Assembly (NCBI GenBank): GCA_904379015.1
Contig: CAJFHG010000002.1
Location: 62,001-126,000 of the forward strand
Direction of reading: 5' to 3'
Source: Candidatus Paralachnospira caecorum
Lineage (GTDB): Bacteria > Bacillota > Clostridia > Lachnospirales > Lachnospiraceae
Length of the DNA stretch: 64,000 nucleotides
Shown: positions 35,802 through 46,188 of the stretch, piece after piece
Layout: the number at the start of each line of letters is the position of its first letter
Position numbering within the stretch: position 1 is the first letter of the stretch
The notes under the pieces: model-generated
What the model saw: the letters and a program-made list of their open reading frames with translations, nothing else
What the model was told of the DNA's origin: nothing
The model's database searches: none
Made by a program: the position numbers and the translations under genes

Positions 35802-38496
35802 CACCAAACTCCGATTCAGAAGCCAAAACCGCCAAAAAACCACGATGCTGGAGAAAGCACCGTTTCTCCTGTCCTTTTTTCTCCCGGTCCTCATCATGCT
35901 GGGGATTTTTATCCAGAGACAGATTTTCCCCTTCGGCAGCAACAGCTTTCTGCGCACCGACATGTACCATCAGTACGCGCCCTTCATGAACGAATTCATG
36001 GAAAAGCTCAAAACCGGGGGAAGCCTCGCTTATTCCTGGAATATCGGCCTGGGCTCCAACTTTGTGGCCCTCTACGCCTATTATCTGGCCAGTCCGCTTA
36101 ACTGGCTGGCATTTTTTGTGCCCCAGAGTCTGATGATCGAATTTCTTTCCTACATGGTCATTCTGAAGATCGGTCTGTGCGGACTCACTTTCTGTTATTA
36201 TCTGAGCAGACACTTTAAAACAATGGATCTCGGTCTGTCCTTTTTTGCCGTATTCTATGCCCTGTCCGCCTACATGGCCGCCTACAGCTGGAACGTCATG
36301 TGGCTGGACTGCCTTGTGCTGACTCCGCTGATCCTGCTGGGGCTGGAAAAGCTGGTCAGAGAAAACAAATGCCTGCTCTACTGCATCTGCCTGGCATTGT
36401 CCATCATTTCCAATTATTATATCTCCATCATGATCTGCATCTTTCTGGTCCTGTACTTCATCGCGCTGATGATCATGGAGCGGGACCGCAGGGGAATGAT
36501 GAAAAAATGTCTGAATTTTGCGGTTTATTCCCTGCTGGCAGGGGGACTCGCCGCTTTTCTCCTGCTTCCGGTTCTTGCCGCGCTGTCCATGACCGCCTCC
36601 GGCGACATCAGCTTTCCCCAAACCCTCACCTCCTATTTTTCCTGCGTGGAAATGCTGGCGAGACATTTTGTCAATGTGGAAACTGAAATCGGCCTGGATC
36701 ACTGGCCCAATATTTACTGCGGTGTGGGCGTGCTGATCCTGCTGCCCCTTTATATGATGAACAGACGCATTCCCAGAAGAGAAAAGGCTGCCAAAGGCGT
36801 CCTTCTTCTGGTCATGCTTCTGGGATTTTCCCTGAACATCCCCAACTTCATCTGGCACGGCTTTCACTATCCCAACAGCCTGCCGGCCAGACAGTCTTTC
36901 CTGTATATCGCCCTGCTCCTGACCATGTGCTTTGAAGCCTACAAAAATATCAGGGCGAATACCGCCGCCCAGCTGGCGGGCAGCTTCTGGGGCGCCGTCA
37001 TTTTTATCTTTGCCTGCGAGCTGATGATCGACAACGGAACCATGGATTTCCGCAGCTATTATCTGACACTGCTCTTCGTGGGGATCTACGCGCTCCTTCT
37101 GTACTATTACAGAAACAGGAAAGCCTGGAAGCCGACTCTGGCAATCCTTGCCATCATGGTGATCGCCATTGAATCCAGCATGAACACAGCTGTAACCAGC
37201 GTCACCACCACCAGCCGCACCGCCTACCTGGAAAACCAGGATTCCTACCGGGCGCTGGCGGAATATATCGAACAGGAGGACAGCAGTCTGTTCCGCATCG
37301 AAAAGGATTCCCGGAAGACCAAAAACGACGGCGCTCTGGCCGGTTACCGGTCCGCCTCCCTGTTTTCCTCTACAGCCAACGCGAACCTGAGCAATTTTTA
37401 TAAAGAATTCGGACTGGAAGGAAATACCAACGCCTACAGCTTCACCGGCGCCACGCCGCTGACCTCGGCGCTCCTGGGCGTCAAATATACGCTGTCAACC
37501 GAGGAGCTGGACAGCGATCTGTACACACTCATCAAAGAGGACGGTAATGTCAGGCTGTATGAAAACCGCTATTCTTTATCCATTGGTTTTATGCTTCCCT
37601 CTGACATCGAGCTCCGCTGGGACTATCAGCTGAGCAACCCGGCCATGGTGATCAACTCCTTTGCCACCGCCGCCACCAACTGCGGCGACATTCTGGTTCC
37701 TCTGGGCAACGGAACTGCTTCCCCGGGCCAGTATACCTTTACGGTGACAGAAAGCGGCTACATCTATCTGGACGTGACCAATTCCTCCATTGAAGATGTG
37801 ACCGTCTCCATAAACGGCAAAACCAAAACCTTCTCCGATGTAAACCGGGGCTATCTGCTGGATATCGGAAAATGCGAGGCCGGAACCACCGTCACTCTGA
37901 CCACTGAACAGAATGAGCAGAGCTTCACTGCCAACGCTTACCGGCTGGATATCAGCCAGCTGAACAACTGCATCAACCGGCTGAACAGCCAGCCCTTTAT
38001 CACCGATTCCTATACAGATACCTCTGTGTCCGGACGGGTCAACGCTTCCGAGGACGGCCTTCTCTACATGTCCATTGCCTACGAAAATGGATGGACAGTA
38101 AAAGTGGACGGAGAGGAAGTAACGCCGGTCCAGTTCGCCGATACCATGCTGGCAATCCCTCTGGCAGCCGGCTCCCACACCATTGAGCTGAGCTACGAAC
38201 CGGAAAGTCTGCGGACGGGGATTATCATCTCCCTCGTTTCTCTGATCCTGCTTGCCGGCCTTACTCTGCTGAAGCGCCGCGGCCGCAGACGGTATCCGGA
38301 CGGATCGGACACCACCCTTTTCGGAGGACCGGAGATGCCGTCCCCCACTGCCCGGCCGGCACCGGGCCCTTTCCTGCAAAGCGCCGGAGAACGGCTCCGG
38401 AGCAGCGGGCCCCCGGATCCGCAGAACTCAGAACAAGAAGAACCGGATACACTGCCTGAAGATAAAAAAGATGAGAAAGAGAGGAAGATACCATGA
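35794..38496 (+). CDS. yfhO: YfhO-family membrane protein (GT-C-like)
   Basis: The 900-residue protein has about a dozen membrane helices in its first ~420 residues ([45 protein letters not shown]...). An early loop has [15 protein letters not shown], typical of YfhO. A large extracytoplasmic beta-rich part (about 430-820), a final helix and a proline-rich cytoplasmic tail follow. In Bacillus, YfhO moves the CsbB-made sugar from lipid carrier to teichoic acid. It overlaps the glycosyltransferase stop by eight bases and argH by four. Confidence 0.9.
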   Translation: MTNTKLRFRSQNRQKTTMLEKAPFLLSFFLPVLIMLGIFIQRQIFPFGSNSFLRTDMYHQYAPFMNEFMEKLKTGGSLAYSWNIGLGSNFVALYAYYLASPLNWLAFFVPQSLMIEFLSYMVILKIGLCGLTFCYYLSRHFKTMDLGLSFFAVFYALSAYMAAYSWNVMWLDCLVLTPLILLGLEKLVRENKCLLYCICLALSIISNYYISIMICIFLVLYFIALMIMERDRRGMMKKCLNFAVYSLLAGGLAAFLLLPVLAALSMTASGDISFPQTLTSYFSCVEMLARHFVNVETEIGLDHWPNIYCGVGVLILLPLYMMNRRIPRREKAAKGVLLLVMLLGFSLNIPNFIWHGFHYPNSLPARQSFLYIALLLTMCFEAYKNIRANTAAQLAGSFWGAVIFIFACELMIDNGTMDFRSYYLTLLFVGIYALLLYYYRNRKAWKPTLAILAIMVIAIESSMNTAVTSVTTTSRTAYLENQDSYRALAEYIEQEDSSLFRIEKDSRKTKNDGALAGYRSASLFSSTANANLSNFYKEFGLEGNTNAYSFTGATPLTSALLGVKYTLSTEELDSDLYTLIKEDGNVRLYENRYSLSIGFMLPSDIELRWDYQLSNPAMVINSFATAATNCGDILVPLGNGTASPGQYTFTVTESGYIYLDVTNSSIEDVTVSINGKTKTFSDVNRGYLLDIGKCEAGTTVTLTTEQNEQSFTANAYRLDISQLNNCINRLNSQPFITDSYTDTSVSGRVNASEDGLLYMSIAYENGWTVKVDGEEVTPVQFADTMLAIPLAAGSHTIELSYEPESLRTGIIISLVSLILLAGLTLLKRRGRRRYPDGSDTTLFGGPEMPSPTARPAPGPFLQSAGERLRSSGPPDPQNSEQEEPDTLPEDKKDEKERKIP

Positions 38497-39869
38497 AATT
38501 ATGGGGAGGACGCTTCACCAAAGAAGAAAATGAACTGGTCAACCGCTTCAATGCATCCATTTCCTTTGACCAGAGATTCTATAAGCAGGACATTCAGGGC
38601 AGCATCGCCCATGTGACCATGCTGGCCAAACAGCAGATTCTCACTGACCAGGAAAAAGATCAGATTGTCGCCGGACTCACCGGTATCCTGACAGATCTGG
38701 AAAACGGGTCCCTGCAGATCGATCCCGGCGCCGAAGATATCCACAGTTTTGTGGAGGCTGCCCTGATTGAACGGATCGGCGAGGTCGGAAAAAAACTCCA
38801 TACCGGCCGCAGCCGCAACGATCAGGTCGCCCTGGACATGAAACTGTATGTCCGCGATGAGATTGACGAAATGGCTGCCCTGCTGAAAGCGCTTCTGGAA
38901 ACCATTTTAAAGATCATGAAGGAAAATCTTGAAACTTATATGCCCGGCTTCACCCATCTTCAGAAAGCGCAGCCTGTCACGGTGGCGCATCATTTCGGCG
39001 CTTATTTTGAAATGTTCCTGAGGGACTGCGGCCGGCTTTCGGACATCAAAAAGCGGATGAACACCTGCCCTCTGGGCGCCGGAGCCCTGGCCGGAACCAC
39101 CTATCCCCTCGACCGGGAATACACGGCTTCTCTGCTCAGCTTTGACTGCGCCACCAGAAACAGCATGGATTCCGTATCCGACAGAGATTATCTCATTGAG
39201 CTCGCCTCCGCCATGGCGACCATCATGATGCATCTGAGCCGGTTTTCCGAAGAGATCATCATCTGGAATTCCAACGAATATCAGTTTATTGAACTGGACG
39301 ACGCCTACAGCACCGGCAGCAGCATCATGCCCCAGAAAAAGAATCCCGATATCGCCGAGCTGGTCCGGGGAAAAACAGGACGCGTATACGGCGCTCTCAC
39401 GTCTATCCTGACGACCATGAAGGGGATTCCTCTGGCCTACAATAAAGACATGCAGGAAGACAAGGAGCTCCTCTTTGACGCCATCGACACTACCAAAGGC
39501 TGCATCCAGCTGTTCACCGGCATGATCTCCACCATGAAATTCAATGCCGAAATCATGAAAAAGAGCGCCATGAACGGCTTTACCAACGCCACAGACGCGG
39601 CCGATTATCTGGTCAAGCACGGAGTTCCCTTCCGCGACGCCCACGGCATTGTAGGAAAGCTGGTCCTCTATTGTCTGGACAAGGGCATTTCCCTGGACGA
39701 TATGAGCCTCGATGAATTCCGGTCCATCAGTCCCGTTTTTGAAGAGGATATTTATGAGGCGATCAGCCTGAAGACCTGTGTGGAAAAGCGGACGACGCTG
39801 GGTGCTCCCGGCCCTTCTGTCATGAAGCAGGTCACAGAAGAATATGAAGCGCTGCTGAACAACATGTGA
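38493..39869 (+). CDS. argH: Argininosuccinate lyase
   Basis: It splits argininosuccinate into arginine and fumarate, the last step of arginine synthesis. The 458 residues include [47 protein letters not shown] and the signature [12 protein letters not shown]. The ATG overlaps the yfhO stop as ATGA, which is odd because there is no metabolic link; argG is not in the window. Its ribosome site (AGAGAGGAAGATACC) lies inside the end of yfhO. A strong terminator follows. Confidence 0.97.
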   Translation: MKLWGGRFTKEENELVNRFNASISFDQRFYKQDIQGSIAHVTMLAKQQILTDQEKDQIVAGLTGILTDLENGSLQIDPGAEDIHSFVEAALIERIGEVGKKLHTGRSRNDQVALDMKLYVRDEIDEMAALLKALLETILKIMKENLETYMPGFTHLQKAQPVTVAHHFGAYFEMFLRDCGRLSDIKKRMNTCPLGAGALAGTTYPLDREYTASLLSFDCATRNSMDSVSDRDYLIELASAMATIMMHLSRFSEEIIIWNSNEYQFIELDDAYSTGSSIMPQKKNPDIAELVRGKTGRVYGALTSILTTMKGIPLAYNKDMQEDKELLFDAIDTTKGCIQLFTGMISTMKFNAEIMKKSAMNGFTNATDAADYLVKHGVPFRDAHGIVGKLVLYCLDKGISLDDMSLDEFRSISPVFEEDIYEAISLKTCVEKRTTLGAPGPSVMKQVTEEYEALLNNM

Positions 39870-39921
39870 TGATATCATGATGTGATCATCTGCAGCAAAA
39901 TTCTGATCTGCTGAAAAGCAT

Positions 39922-39967
39922 TCCCGGGAGAGAGGTGCCTTCCGTCACCCTCTCCCGGTTTTTTTCA
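39922..39967 (+). terminator. argH terminator
   Basis: CCGGGAGAGAGGTG pairs with CACCCTCTCCCGG followed by TTTTTTT. It overlaps the end of the convergent Ig-like protein gene. Confidence 0.9.
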
Positions 39968-42900
39968 GCCGTTTTCTTCTGCGGATCACGAAGGCCGCGG
40001 CCGCGCCCGCAGATGCCGAAGCTCCCAGAAGACACAGGACCGGCACTGCCGGACTCTTCATCAGCTGCACCAGGATGCTGGAGCTGACCAGGATTTCCAT
40101 CTGAAGTTCCTCCATCTGATTTCCGGCCCTGTCTCCGGCCGACACGCTGATCTGCTGCCAGCCGCCGCTCTCCTTCACGGCAAGCTCCAGGCTTCCGCCC
40201 CGCTCCCCGAGTTCTTCCGCCAGAAGGGCTCCTTCATAGACCCTCTCCTCCTCTCCGACGCATACCTTCAGCCACTCCAGCGCCATATTTTCCTGCACCG
40301 TCAGAATCACGCGCTGCTCGCCGGTCCTGTAGCGCCCGCCGCTTTGCGCGCCTGTGATCAGCGCCTCCGGCGCCGTTCTGTCCACTGAGAAGGTGACGGC
40401 GGTCTCCCGCCCCGGCTCCTTGGCCGAACTGTTTCCCATTTTGTTTCCCGCCGCGTCCTCCGACACAAGGAGGAGCTCGTAGGTTCCTTCCTCCTGAAAA
40501 TTCTCCCTTCCGACACGGTACTCCCAGGCCTGCCAGGAGTCTCCGTTCTCCGTTTTCCGGCTTCTCACAAAGTCCTCCTGCTCCCGCAGCACGCGCATCT
40601 CTCCGTCATGAAACAGTGTCAGGCTGTAAGTATCCACCGCATCCACGTTGTACTCCTCCAGGACCACCTCCTGTCCCTCCCTCAGATAAGGATGGGATCC
40701 ATCCTCCGGGAAAAGCCACCGCGCCGTTTCTTCCGCGGCCAGATAGACCGAACCATAGCGGTTGACAGAGAACAGGAGCTGCCGTTCTTCAAAATTGCCT
40801 GCCAGGTCTCCGGCCCACACGCGAAGGCAATACATCCCGTCCGTTTCCGGCCCATAGGAAAAATCATCCGCCAGAAACTCCCGTTCTCCGGCAGAGCTCC
40901 GCTCTTCCATCCCCTGTTCCGCGCGTTCCCACTGTCCCGCCTCCGCTTTTAAAAGCTCTGCCCCGCAGTTCTCCTGCCTGAGCCGCAGATCCTGACAGAG
41001 GATCCGGACAGATACCTGACCTCTGTTGGCGGAGCCGTCCTCCACACCCCGGATCTGAATCCGCGGAGCCGTCTGATCGATCACAAAACGGGTGTGAAAG
41101 GACCTCTCCAGACTGTTTCCCGCCAGATCCGTTATTTCCAGAGACCATTCATAGGCGCCGTCCTGATCAAACCGGATCCTGGCCCTGTGGGTGTCTCCGT
41201 TTCCGGAAAATTCCTCCTGCATGCTCCGGATCTGTCTCACGCCCTCCGCATCCCCTGTTACGGCAACGGTCCCGCTGACTCCCGCCCCGTGAAAATTACG
41301 CTCCTTCACTGTGATCCCGGCCGTTCTCGCGGTCCTGTAAAAACTCCCGGTTCCCGCCTCCGCCTCCTCAAAGGTGATCTCCACCCGGGGCGGCGTTGTG
41401 TCAACAACAAACTGCACCTCCTCCGTCCCGCTCCGGCGGCCTGCCAGGTCCTCGCAGGCCGCGGAAAACCGGTAGCTGCTGTCATCCCGGAAGAAAACCG
41501 TGCAGCGGTGCAGCGTCCCCTCATGCGTCCACTGGCTGATCTCCGGCATGGCGCCCTCTGTACTGTCAATATGAAATTCCACCTGTTCCTCTGAAAAATG
41601 CTTTTCCCGGATCTCCACCCGTGCGGTCCTGGCCGCGCTGTAATAAAATCCGTTGACAGGAGCGTCCTGATCAAACCGGATCTGAATGTCCGGAGCCGTC
41701 CCGTCAATGGAAAACACACTGGAGGCCTGCGAGCTGTTTCCCGCGAAATCCTCAGCCCGGACTGTCAATGTCACCGTCTCCTCACCGTCCAATTCACCGG
41801 GCAGTTCCAGACTGCCCTGCCAGACCTCCTCCGCCGCTCCCTCTTCCATGTCAAACAGTGTTCCTTCCCGGACCGTTCCGCCGTCTGTCTCCATGCGCCA
41901 GTCTGCCCGCCGGAGGCCCGAATGAATGCCGCTGTCACTGTCCTCCCTGATCAGGATCTCCGCCGCCACATCTCCCCGATATACCATTCTGTCGGCGTCC
42001 TTTTCCCCCTGGATCTGAATCCGGACAGAGGGCCCTGACTGCTCCAGCACCAGACCGTCAGAATTAAAATACGCGCATAGTCCGGCATAATTGACCACTT
42101 TCAGGTAGACTACGCTCCGGGAATCCGGCTCCAGCAGCAGAGAATTTCCCGTTTTCCACACCGATTCGCCGAGGCCATCCAGCTCCTCCGCGCTCAATGC
42201 CCGGTCCAGACAGCAGTAGCGCAGCGGTTCGACCGGAGAGACACTGTCGCTTCCCTCCAGGATCACCGGCTCCGCCTCCATGGAAAATTTTCCGAATGTC
42301 ACATGGTCAAGGAGCGACTGCCAGGATTCTCCCATGGCGGTAATGCTTCCATGGTCCGGCGGAGTGGTATCCACCGTAAAGGCGGCTGTCGTCCGGCTTT
42401 CGCCGGAAAGGGGACGGCCCGCCGGGTCTTCATAGGAGACCTGAAGGCTCCAGGCCGCGTCTCCCCCGCAGAAGACCGCGCCCTTATACCAGTCCTCGCC
42501 CTTCTCCGGCGCCTGGCTCCATAGAACGGATTCCGGCTCCGGCGCCTGATCTCCGGACGACAGCAAAACCTCCGGCAGCTGTTCTCCTCTTTCCGGAGAA
42601 AAATTTTTCTCCTTCAGATACAGCCAGACCGTCACCGGACTGCTGTAATATCCGTCCCTCGCCCGCGGTTCCTTTTCCGGCAGGCTGATCTCAAAAACAG
42701 GTGCGGTGCGGTCGACGACCAGCCTTCCTCCCTCCTCAAGGACCATCCCGTTCCCCGCCAGATCGCTGCAGCTGATATCCTGCAGCGCATAGTCTCCTTC
42801 CCCGGCGAACCGGAACCGGACAGAACAGCTCCCGTCCTGGTTCTCCTCCCAGCCTGTGAGTTCAATCTCCTTTTCCGGCAGTTCCGAGGCTCCGGTCCAC

Positions 42901-43193
42901 CCTTCCTCCTCCGTAAATCCGATCTCCGCCTCCCAATCCGTTCCATCCCTCAGGGTAACAGCAAAACTGTTCCGGTCGAAATTTCTGTCGTGAACTGTGA
43001 TGACCGCGTCCGCCGTATCCTGAAAATATCCCTCTTCTCCCGCGCATACGCCTTCCAAAGCCACCGTAACAGCTTCTTCCCGGGCGAGAGCCGCCTGCGC
43101 GATCCCCGCCGTTCCCGCCGCGAAGGCCAGGGCCGCCAGGACCGCCGCGGTCAGGATCCATTCCGCCGCGCGCTTTCTGTTTCCATCCTTCAT
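39945..43193 (-). CDS. Large Ig-like repeat surface protein
   Basis: The 1082-residue protein has an N-terminal membrane/signal segment (about 10-38), roughly eight Ig-like modules joined by linkers of the type VDRTAP / VDTTPP / IDGTAP, and a C-terminal membrane helix with a basic tail (FVIRRRKRLKKTGRG). Four modules share a YY/FY...V-x-[IV]-x-E-[KR]-[NH]-F pattern (for example YSSPVTVWLYLKEKNF). No LPXTG is present. It is probably anchored and displayed outside the cell as an adhesin or kinase partner. It starts four bases after the kinase stop. Confidence 0.8.
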   Translation of the reverse strand: MKDGNRKRAAEWILTAAVLAALAFAAGTAGIAQAALAREEAVTVALEGVCAGEEGYFQDTADAVITVHDRNFDRNSFAVTLRDGTDWEAEIGFTEEEGWTGASELPEKEIELTGWEENQDGSCSVRFRFAGEGDYALQDISCSDLAGNGMVLEEGGRLVVDRTAPVFEISLPEKEPRARDGYYSSPVTVWLYLKEKNFSPERGEQLPEVLLSSGDQAPEPESVLWSQAPEKGEDWYKGAVFCGGDAAWSLQVSYEDPAGRPLSGESRTTAAFTVDTTPPDHGSITAMGESWQSLLDHVTFGKFSMEAEPVILEGSDSVSPVEPLRYCCLDRALSAEELDGLGESVWKTGNSLLLEPDSRSVVYLKVVNYAGLCAYFNSDGLVLEQSGPSVRIQIQGEKDADRMVYRGDVAAEILIREDSDSGIHSGLRRADWRMETDGGTVREGTLFDMEEGAAEEVWQGSLELPGELDGEETVTLTVRAEDFAGNSSQASSVFSIDGTAPDIQIRFDQDAPVNGFYYSAARTARVEIREKHFSEEQVEFHIDSTEGAMPEISQWTHEGTLHRCTVFFRDDSSYRFSAACEDLAGRRSGTEEVQFVVDTTPPRVEITFEEAEAGTGSFYRTARTAGITVKERNFHGAGVSGTVAVTGDAEGVRQIRSMQEEFSGNGDTHRARIRFDQDGAYEWSLEITDLAGNSLERSFHTRFVIDQTAPRIQIRGVEDGSANRGQVSVRILCQDLRLRQENCGAELLKAEAGQWERAEQGMEERSSAGEREFLADDFSYGPETDGMYCLRVWAGDLAGNFEERQLLFSVNRYGSVYLAAEETARWLFPEDGSHPYLREGQEVVLEEYNVDAVDTYSLTLFHDGEMRVLREQEDFVRSRKTENGDSWQAWEYRVGRENFQEEGTYELLLVSEDAAGNKMGNSSAKEPGRETAVTFSVDRTAPEALITGAQSGGRYRTGEQRVILTVQENMALEWLKVCVGEEERVYEGALLAEELGERGGSLELAVKESGGWQQISVSAGDRAGNQMEELQMEILVSSSILVQLMKSPAVPVLCLLGASASAGAAAAFVIRRRKRLKKTGRG

Positions 43194-43197
43194 TTTC

Positions 43198-44895
43198 TCA
43201 CATCCCTTTCTCCCATACATTGTTCTGACAGGCTGCCTGTACGGCTTTCATGGCCGCCTCCGCTCCCTCTTCCGCTTCGGCAAGCATCTGCTCCTCATAC
43301 CCGGACCGTTCCGGTTCCCGTTCCTTCAGATTCGCAAGCGCTTCTCTGATCGTTCTGACCTGCGCTTCCATTTCCTCTCCTGTGACCCCGGCTTCCCGGA
43401 AAGCGCCTGCCCGACGGGCCATCTGCCAGACGGCTTCTCTGTAGACCACCAGGGCTGTGACCAGATTGTCTTTATGGATCAGCTCCTCCTCTGTCAGAGA
43501 CACCAGATCGCTCCAGTAATCCTCATAGGAAATCCCGGCGTCTCCCGTGCGTTTTTCCACATCCAGAAGCTCATAATAGTCCGCGATCCGGGCCAGTATC
43601 CCGGAACGGTATACGGCATGAGCCGGAAGCTGCACCTCCGGTTCTGCCTTTTCCGCCGCCCTGAACCATCTGACCGAAGCCTGTCTGCCGCCGCTTCCCC
43701 CGTAATAGTAAAAATACAGAAGTCCCGTCTGATAGGAAACCCGCACATAGGCAGTCCTGTTTCCTTCCAGCTGCTCCAGACAGCTTGTTCCGCCCGTGTC
43801 TGTCCACAAAAGCGCCTTCCATTTCAGCTCTTCGTCCACAGAAAACACGCCGTCGTCCTCCAGAAAGCTCTTCAGGAGCTCCTGATAAGCTTCCTCGCGC
43901 CGGGGCTGCATTTTTGCGGCGCCGCAGAGGATCTCTTCCCGCTCCTCCCGGCCGGCGGTCCCCGCCGCCTCCTCAAGAGACGCCTCATAGGCCGCCTTCT
44001 GTTCCGCCCTTCTGACCTGCTCCCGGATCCCTCCGGCAGTCCCTGCCGCCGCGAGGAGCACCGCCGCCGCCGCGGCCGCCTGCCTGCGGCGCCGTTTCCG
44101 CCTCCGGTACGCGGCCCCAAGACGTTCCGAATGATCCAGCGCTTCCAGAAACGCTTCGCAGGAGAGGTACCGCTCCTTTCTGTCGGCCTGCATGCACACA
44201 GACACGATCTGTTCCATTCCCTCAGAAAGCTCCGGACGCAGTCTCCGGAGAGGCTGTCCCCCATAGGGAGGCTCCGCGGGGCTTTTTCCCGTCAGGACAT
44301 GGTAAAGCACCGCACCCAGACCGTAAATATCGGTCTCCGGACCGGTCTGCCCGTTCCCTCCGTACTGTTCCGGCGCCGCATAGCCTCTGGTGCCCAGGCA
44401 CAGGGTATCCCCGCCGGCCTCGTTTTTCTGTTCTCTCGCCGTTCCGAAATCCACCAGCACAATCCTTCCATCCGGCCGCACCATGATATTGGACGGCTTC
44501 AGATCCCGGTAAATGACAGGCGGACTGCGTCCGTGAAGATAGGCGAGCACGCGGCACAGCTGCCGCGCCCAGTCCGCGGCCCGCGCTTCGCTCTGAGGTC
44601 CCTCCTCGTCCAGAATCTGCTTCAGGGATTTCCCCTCTATGTAGTCCATCACCAGATAAAGCATCCCCTCCGCCTCCAGCACGTCTCCCACTGCCGGAAG
44701 CCCCGGATGGCGCAGCCTCTTGAGGAGCTCTGCCTCCATGATCAGACGGCTTTTTGTGCCCTGGATTTCCTTCACCGCCCAAAGACGGCCGCCCCGCATA
44801 TGCCGCGCCAGATAAACGGTGCCGCTGCCGCCTTTTCCCAGCACTGCCAGGATCCTGTAAGTATCTTCCAGAACCATGCCGGGCGCACAGGTCAT
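43198..44895 (-). CDS. Transmembrane Ser/Thr protein kinase
   Basis: The 565-residue protein has a cytoplasmic Hanks-type kinase domain (about 12-260): glycine loop GKGGSGTVYLA, AVKEI lysine42, YRDLKPSN with Asp131, VDFGTA (149-151) and GYAAPEQYGG. A basic stretch and one membrane helix (about 272-290) follow, then a ~275-residue extracytoplasmic domain without PASTA repeats, unlike PrkC. All catalytic residues are present. The ATG is preceded by AAAGGTGGTGGTTTT. It is co-transcribed with the Ig-like protein; its promoter carries a terminator hairpin at the start site. Confidence 0.93.
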   Translation of the reverse strand: MTCAPGMVLEDTYRILAVLGKGGSGTVYLARHMRGGRLWAVKEIQGTKSRLIMEAELLKRLRHPGLPAVGDVLEAEGMLYLVMDYIEGKSLKQILDEEGPQSEARAADWARQLCRVLAYLHGRSPPVIYRDLKPSNIMVRPDGRIVLVDFGTAREQKNEAGGDTLCLGTRGYAAPEQYGGNGQTGPETDIYGLGAVLYHVLTGKSPAEPPYGGQPLRRLRPELSEGMEQIVSVCMQADRKERYLSCEAFLEALDHSERLGAAYRRRKRRRRQAAAAAAVLLAAAGTAGGIREQVRRAEQKAAYEASLEEAAGTAGREEREEILCGAAKMQPRREEAYQELLKSFLEDDGVFSVDEELKWKALLWTDTGGTSCLEQLEGNRTAYVRVSYQTGLLYFYYYGGSGGRQASVRWFRAAEKAEPEVQLPAHAVYRSGILARIADYYELLDVEKRTGDAGISYEDYWSDLVSLTEEELIHKDNLVTALVVYREAVWQMARRAGAFREAGVTGEEMEAQVRTIREALANLKEREPERSGYEEQMLAEAEEGAEAAMKAVQAACQNNVWEKGM

Positions 44896-44975
44896 AAAAC
44901 CACCACCTTTGCCGGATGATCCAGTTCCTGTTCTGTTGGTCACTGTATTGGGTAACACTCGGGAGAATTCCCGAA

Positions 44976-45004
44976 AAAGAAGCACTGCCAGATGTGACAG
45001 TGCT
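44976..45004 (-). terminator. Terminator hairpin after spoVAD, on the kinase start site
   Basis: AGCACTG pairs with CAGTGCT followed by TCTTTTTC on the minus strand. It ends the spoVA operon but begins at the predicted start site of the kinase promoter. A second short hairpin, CGGGAATTCTCCCG, follows. Confidence 0.8.
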
Positions 45005-45007
45005 AAA

Positions 45008-45036
45008 ATTATATCCTATTTGGCCGGGAATGTCAA
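45008..45036 (-). promoter_or_regulatory. Promoter of the kinase/Ig-like unit
   Basis: Minus strand TTGACA, 17-base spacer, TATAAT, only about 16-45 bases after the spoVAD stop. It is consensus strength, and transcription would start inside the terminator stem. Confidence 0.8.
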
Positions 45037-45051
45037 TGGATCTTTCTCCGG

Positions 45052-46101
45052 TTACAGACGCCCGCCGGAAGCGGCGCGGACATCCACGGATTCCAGCACC
45101 ACGCCATGGGCGATGCCGGGCACGCTCCTGCCTTCGTTGTAGCTGGTACTGGAAAGCAGGGCGCCTGTGGGCAGGAAGAGCACTCTCCGCCACTCTCCCG
45201 ACTCGAGCTTCGGGAGAATGAAGGATGCCAGCACCACAGCCGAACAGCCGCATCCGCTCCCGCCGGAATGGGTATCCTGACTTTCGCTGTCGAAGATTTC
45301 GATCCCGCAGTCCATATGGCGGCCGCTGATGTCATACCCGCTGCTCTTCATAAAATCCAGCAGGATCTTCTGCCCCACCTTTCCCAGATCTCCCGTGATG
45401 ATCCGGTCATAATCCTCCGGTCCTCTGCCGAAATCCTCAAAATTTCTCAGGATCGTATCGCTGGCCGCCGGCGCCATGCAGGCCCCCATATTCATGGAAT
45501 CCCGCAGTCCCATATCCACGATCTTTCCCGGCGTGATCCCGGAAATGCGGACGCTCCCGCCCTTCCTTCCCAGGACAAAGGAACCGCACCCGGTCACCGT
45601 CCAGGTGGTGGAAAGGGGCCGCTGATTTCCGTACTCCAGAGGAAAACGGAACTGCTTCTCCGCGCTGGCAAAATGACTGGATGCCATGGACATGACATAC
45701 TCCGCGTATCCCGCCTCCACAGTCATGGCTCCCAGGCACAGAGCCTCCCCGATGGTCGAGCAGGCGCCGTAAAGGCCAAAGATCGGAAGCTCCAGATCCA
45801 CGGTTCCGAATGAGGTGGCGATCAGCTGCCCCAGCAGATCCCCCGCGAACAGATACCGCAGCTCACTCCGGACAATCCCCGCCTTTTCTATGGCCAGATC
45901 TGCCGCCTCCTTCTGAAGGGCGCTCTCCGCCTCCTCCCAGTTATCGCAGCCCACCATGGGATCCGGCTCGATCACGTCAAACCGTTCCGCGAGAGGGCCT
46001 TCCCCCTCTTTCTTCCCCACCACAGAGGCGCTTCCGATGATCTGGGGGCCTTCCGCGAACTGAATACTTGCTTTTCCTGTCTGAACTTCTTTCTTTCCCA
46101 T
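45052..46101 (-). CDS. spoVAD: Stage V sporulation protein AD
   Basis: SpoVAD binds dipicolinic acid and is part of the SpoVA machinery moving Ca-DPA into and out of spores. The 349 residues show the thiolase-like family pattern: GKASIQFAEGPQIIGSASVVGKKEGEGPL, EPDPMVGCDNWEEAES, GLYGACSTIGEAL, TWTVTGCGSFVLG and GGSGCGCSAVVL. It is the last gene of the spoVA operon here; no spoVAE follows. A terminator and an unrelated promoter come next. Confidence 0.96.
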   Translation of the reverse strand: MGKKEVQTGKASIQFAEGPQIIGSASVVGKKEGEGPLAERFDVIEPDPMVGCDNWEEAESALQKEAADLAIEKAGIVRSELRYLFAGDLLGQLIATSFGTVDLELPIFGLYGACSTIGEALCLGAMTVEAGYAEYVMSMASSHFASAEKQFRFPLEYGNQRPLSTTWTVTGCGSFVLGRKGGSVRISGITPGKIVDMGLRDSMNMGACMAPAASDTILRNFEDFGRGPEDYDRIITGDLGKVGQKILLDFMKSSGYDISGRHMDCGIEIFDSESQDTHSGGSGCGCSAVVLASFILPKLESGEWRRVLFLPTGALLSSTSYNEGRSVPGIAHGVVLESVDVRAASGGRL

Positions 46102-46188
46102 AAACTGTCCGTCCTTTTCCCGTCATACTGACATACTGACAACATCATTTCTGTCCGCTTCTCCTTGCCGGCGCGGCGCCCTTCCCGT

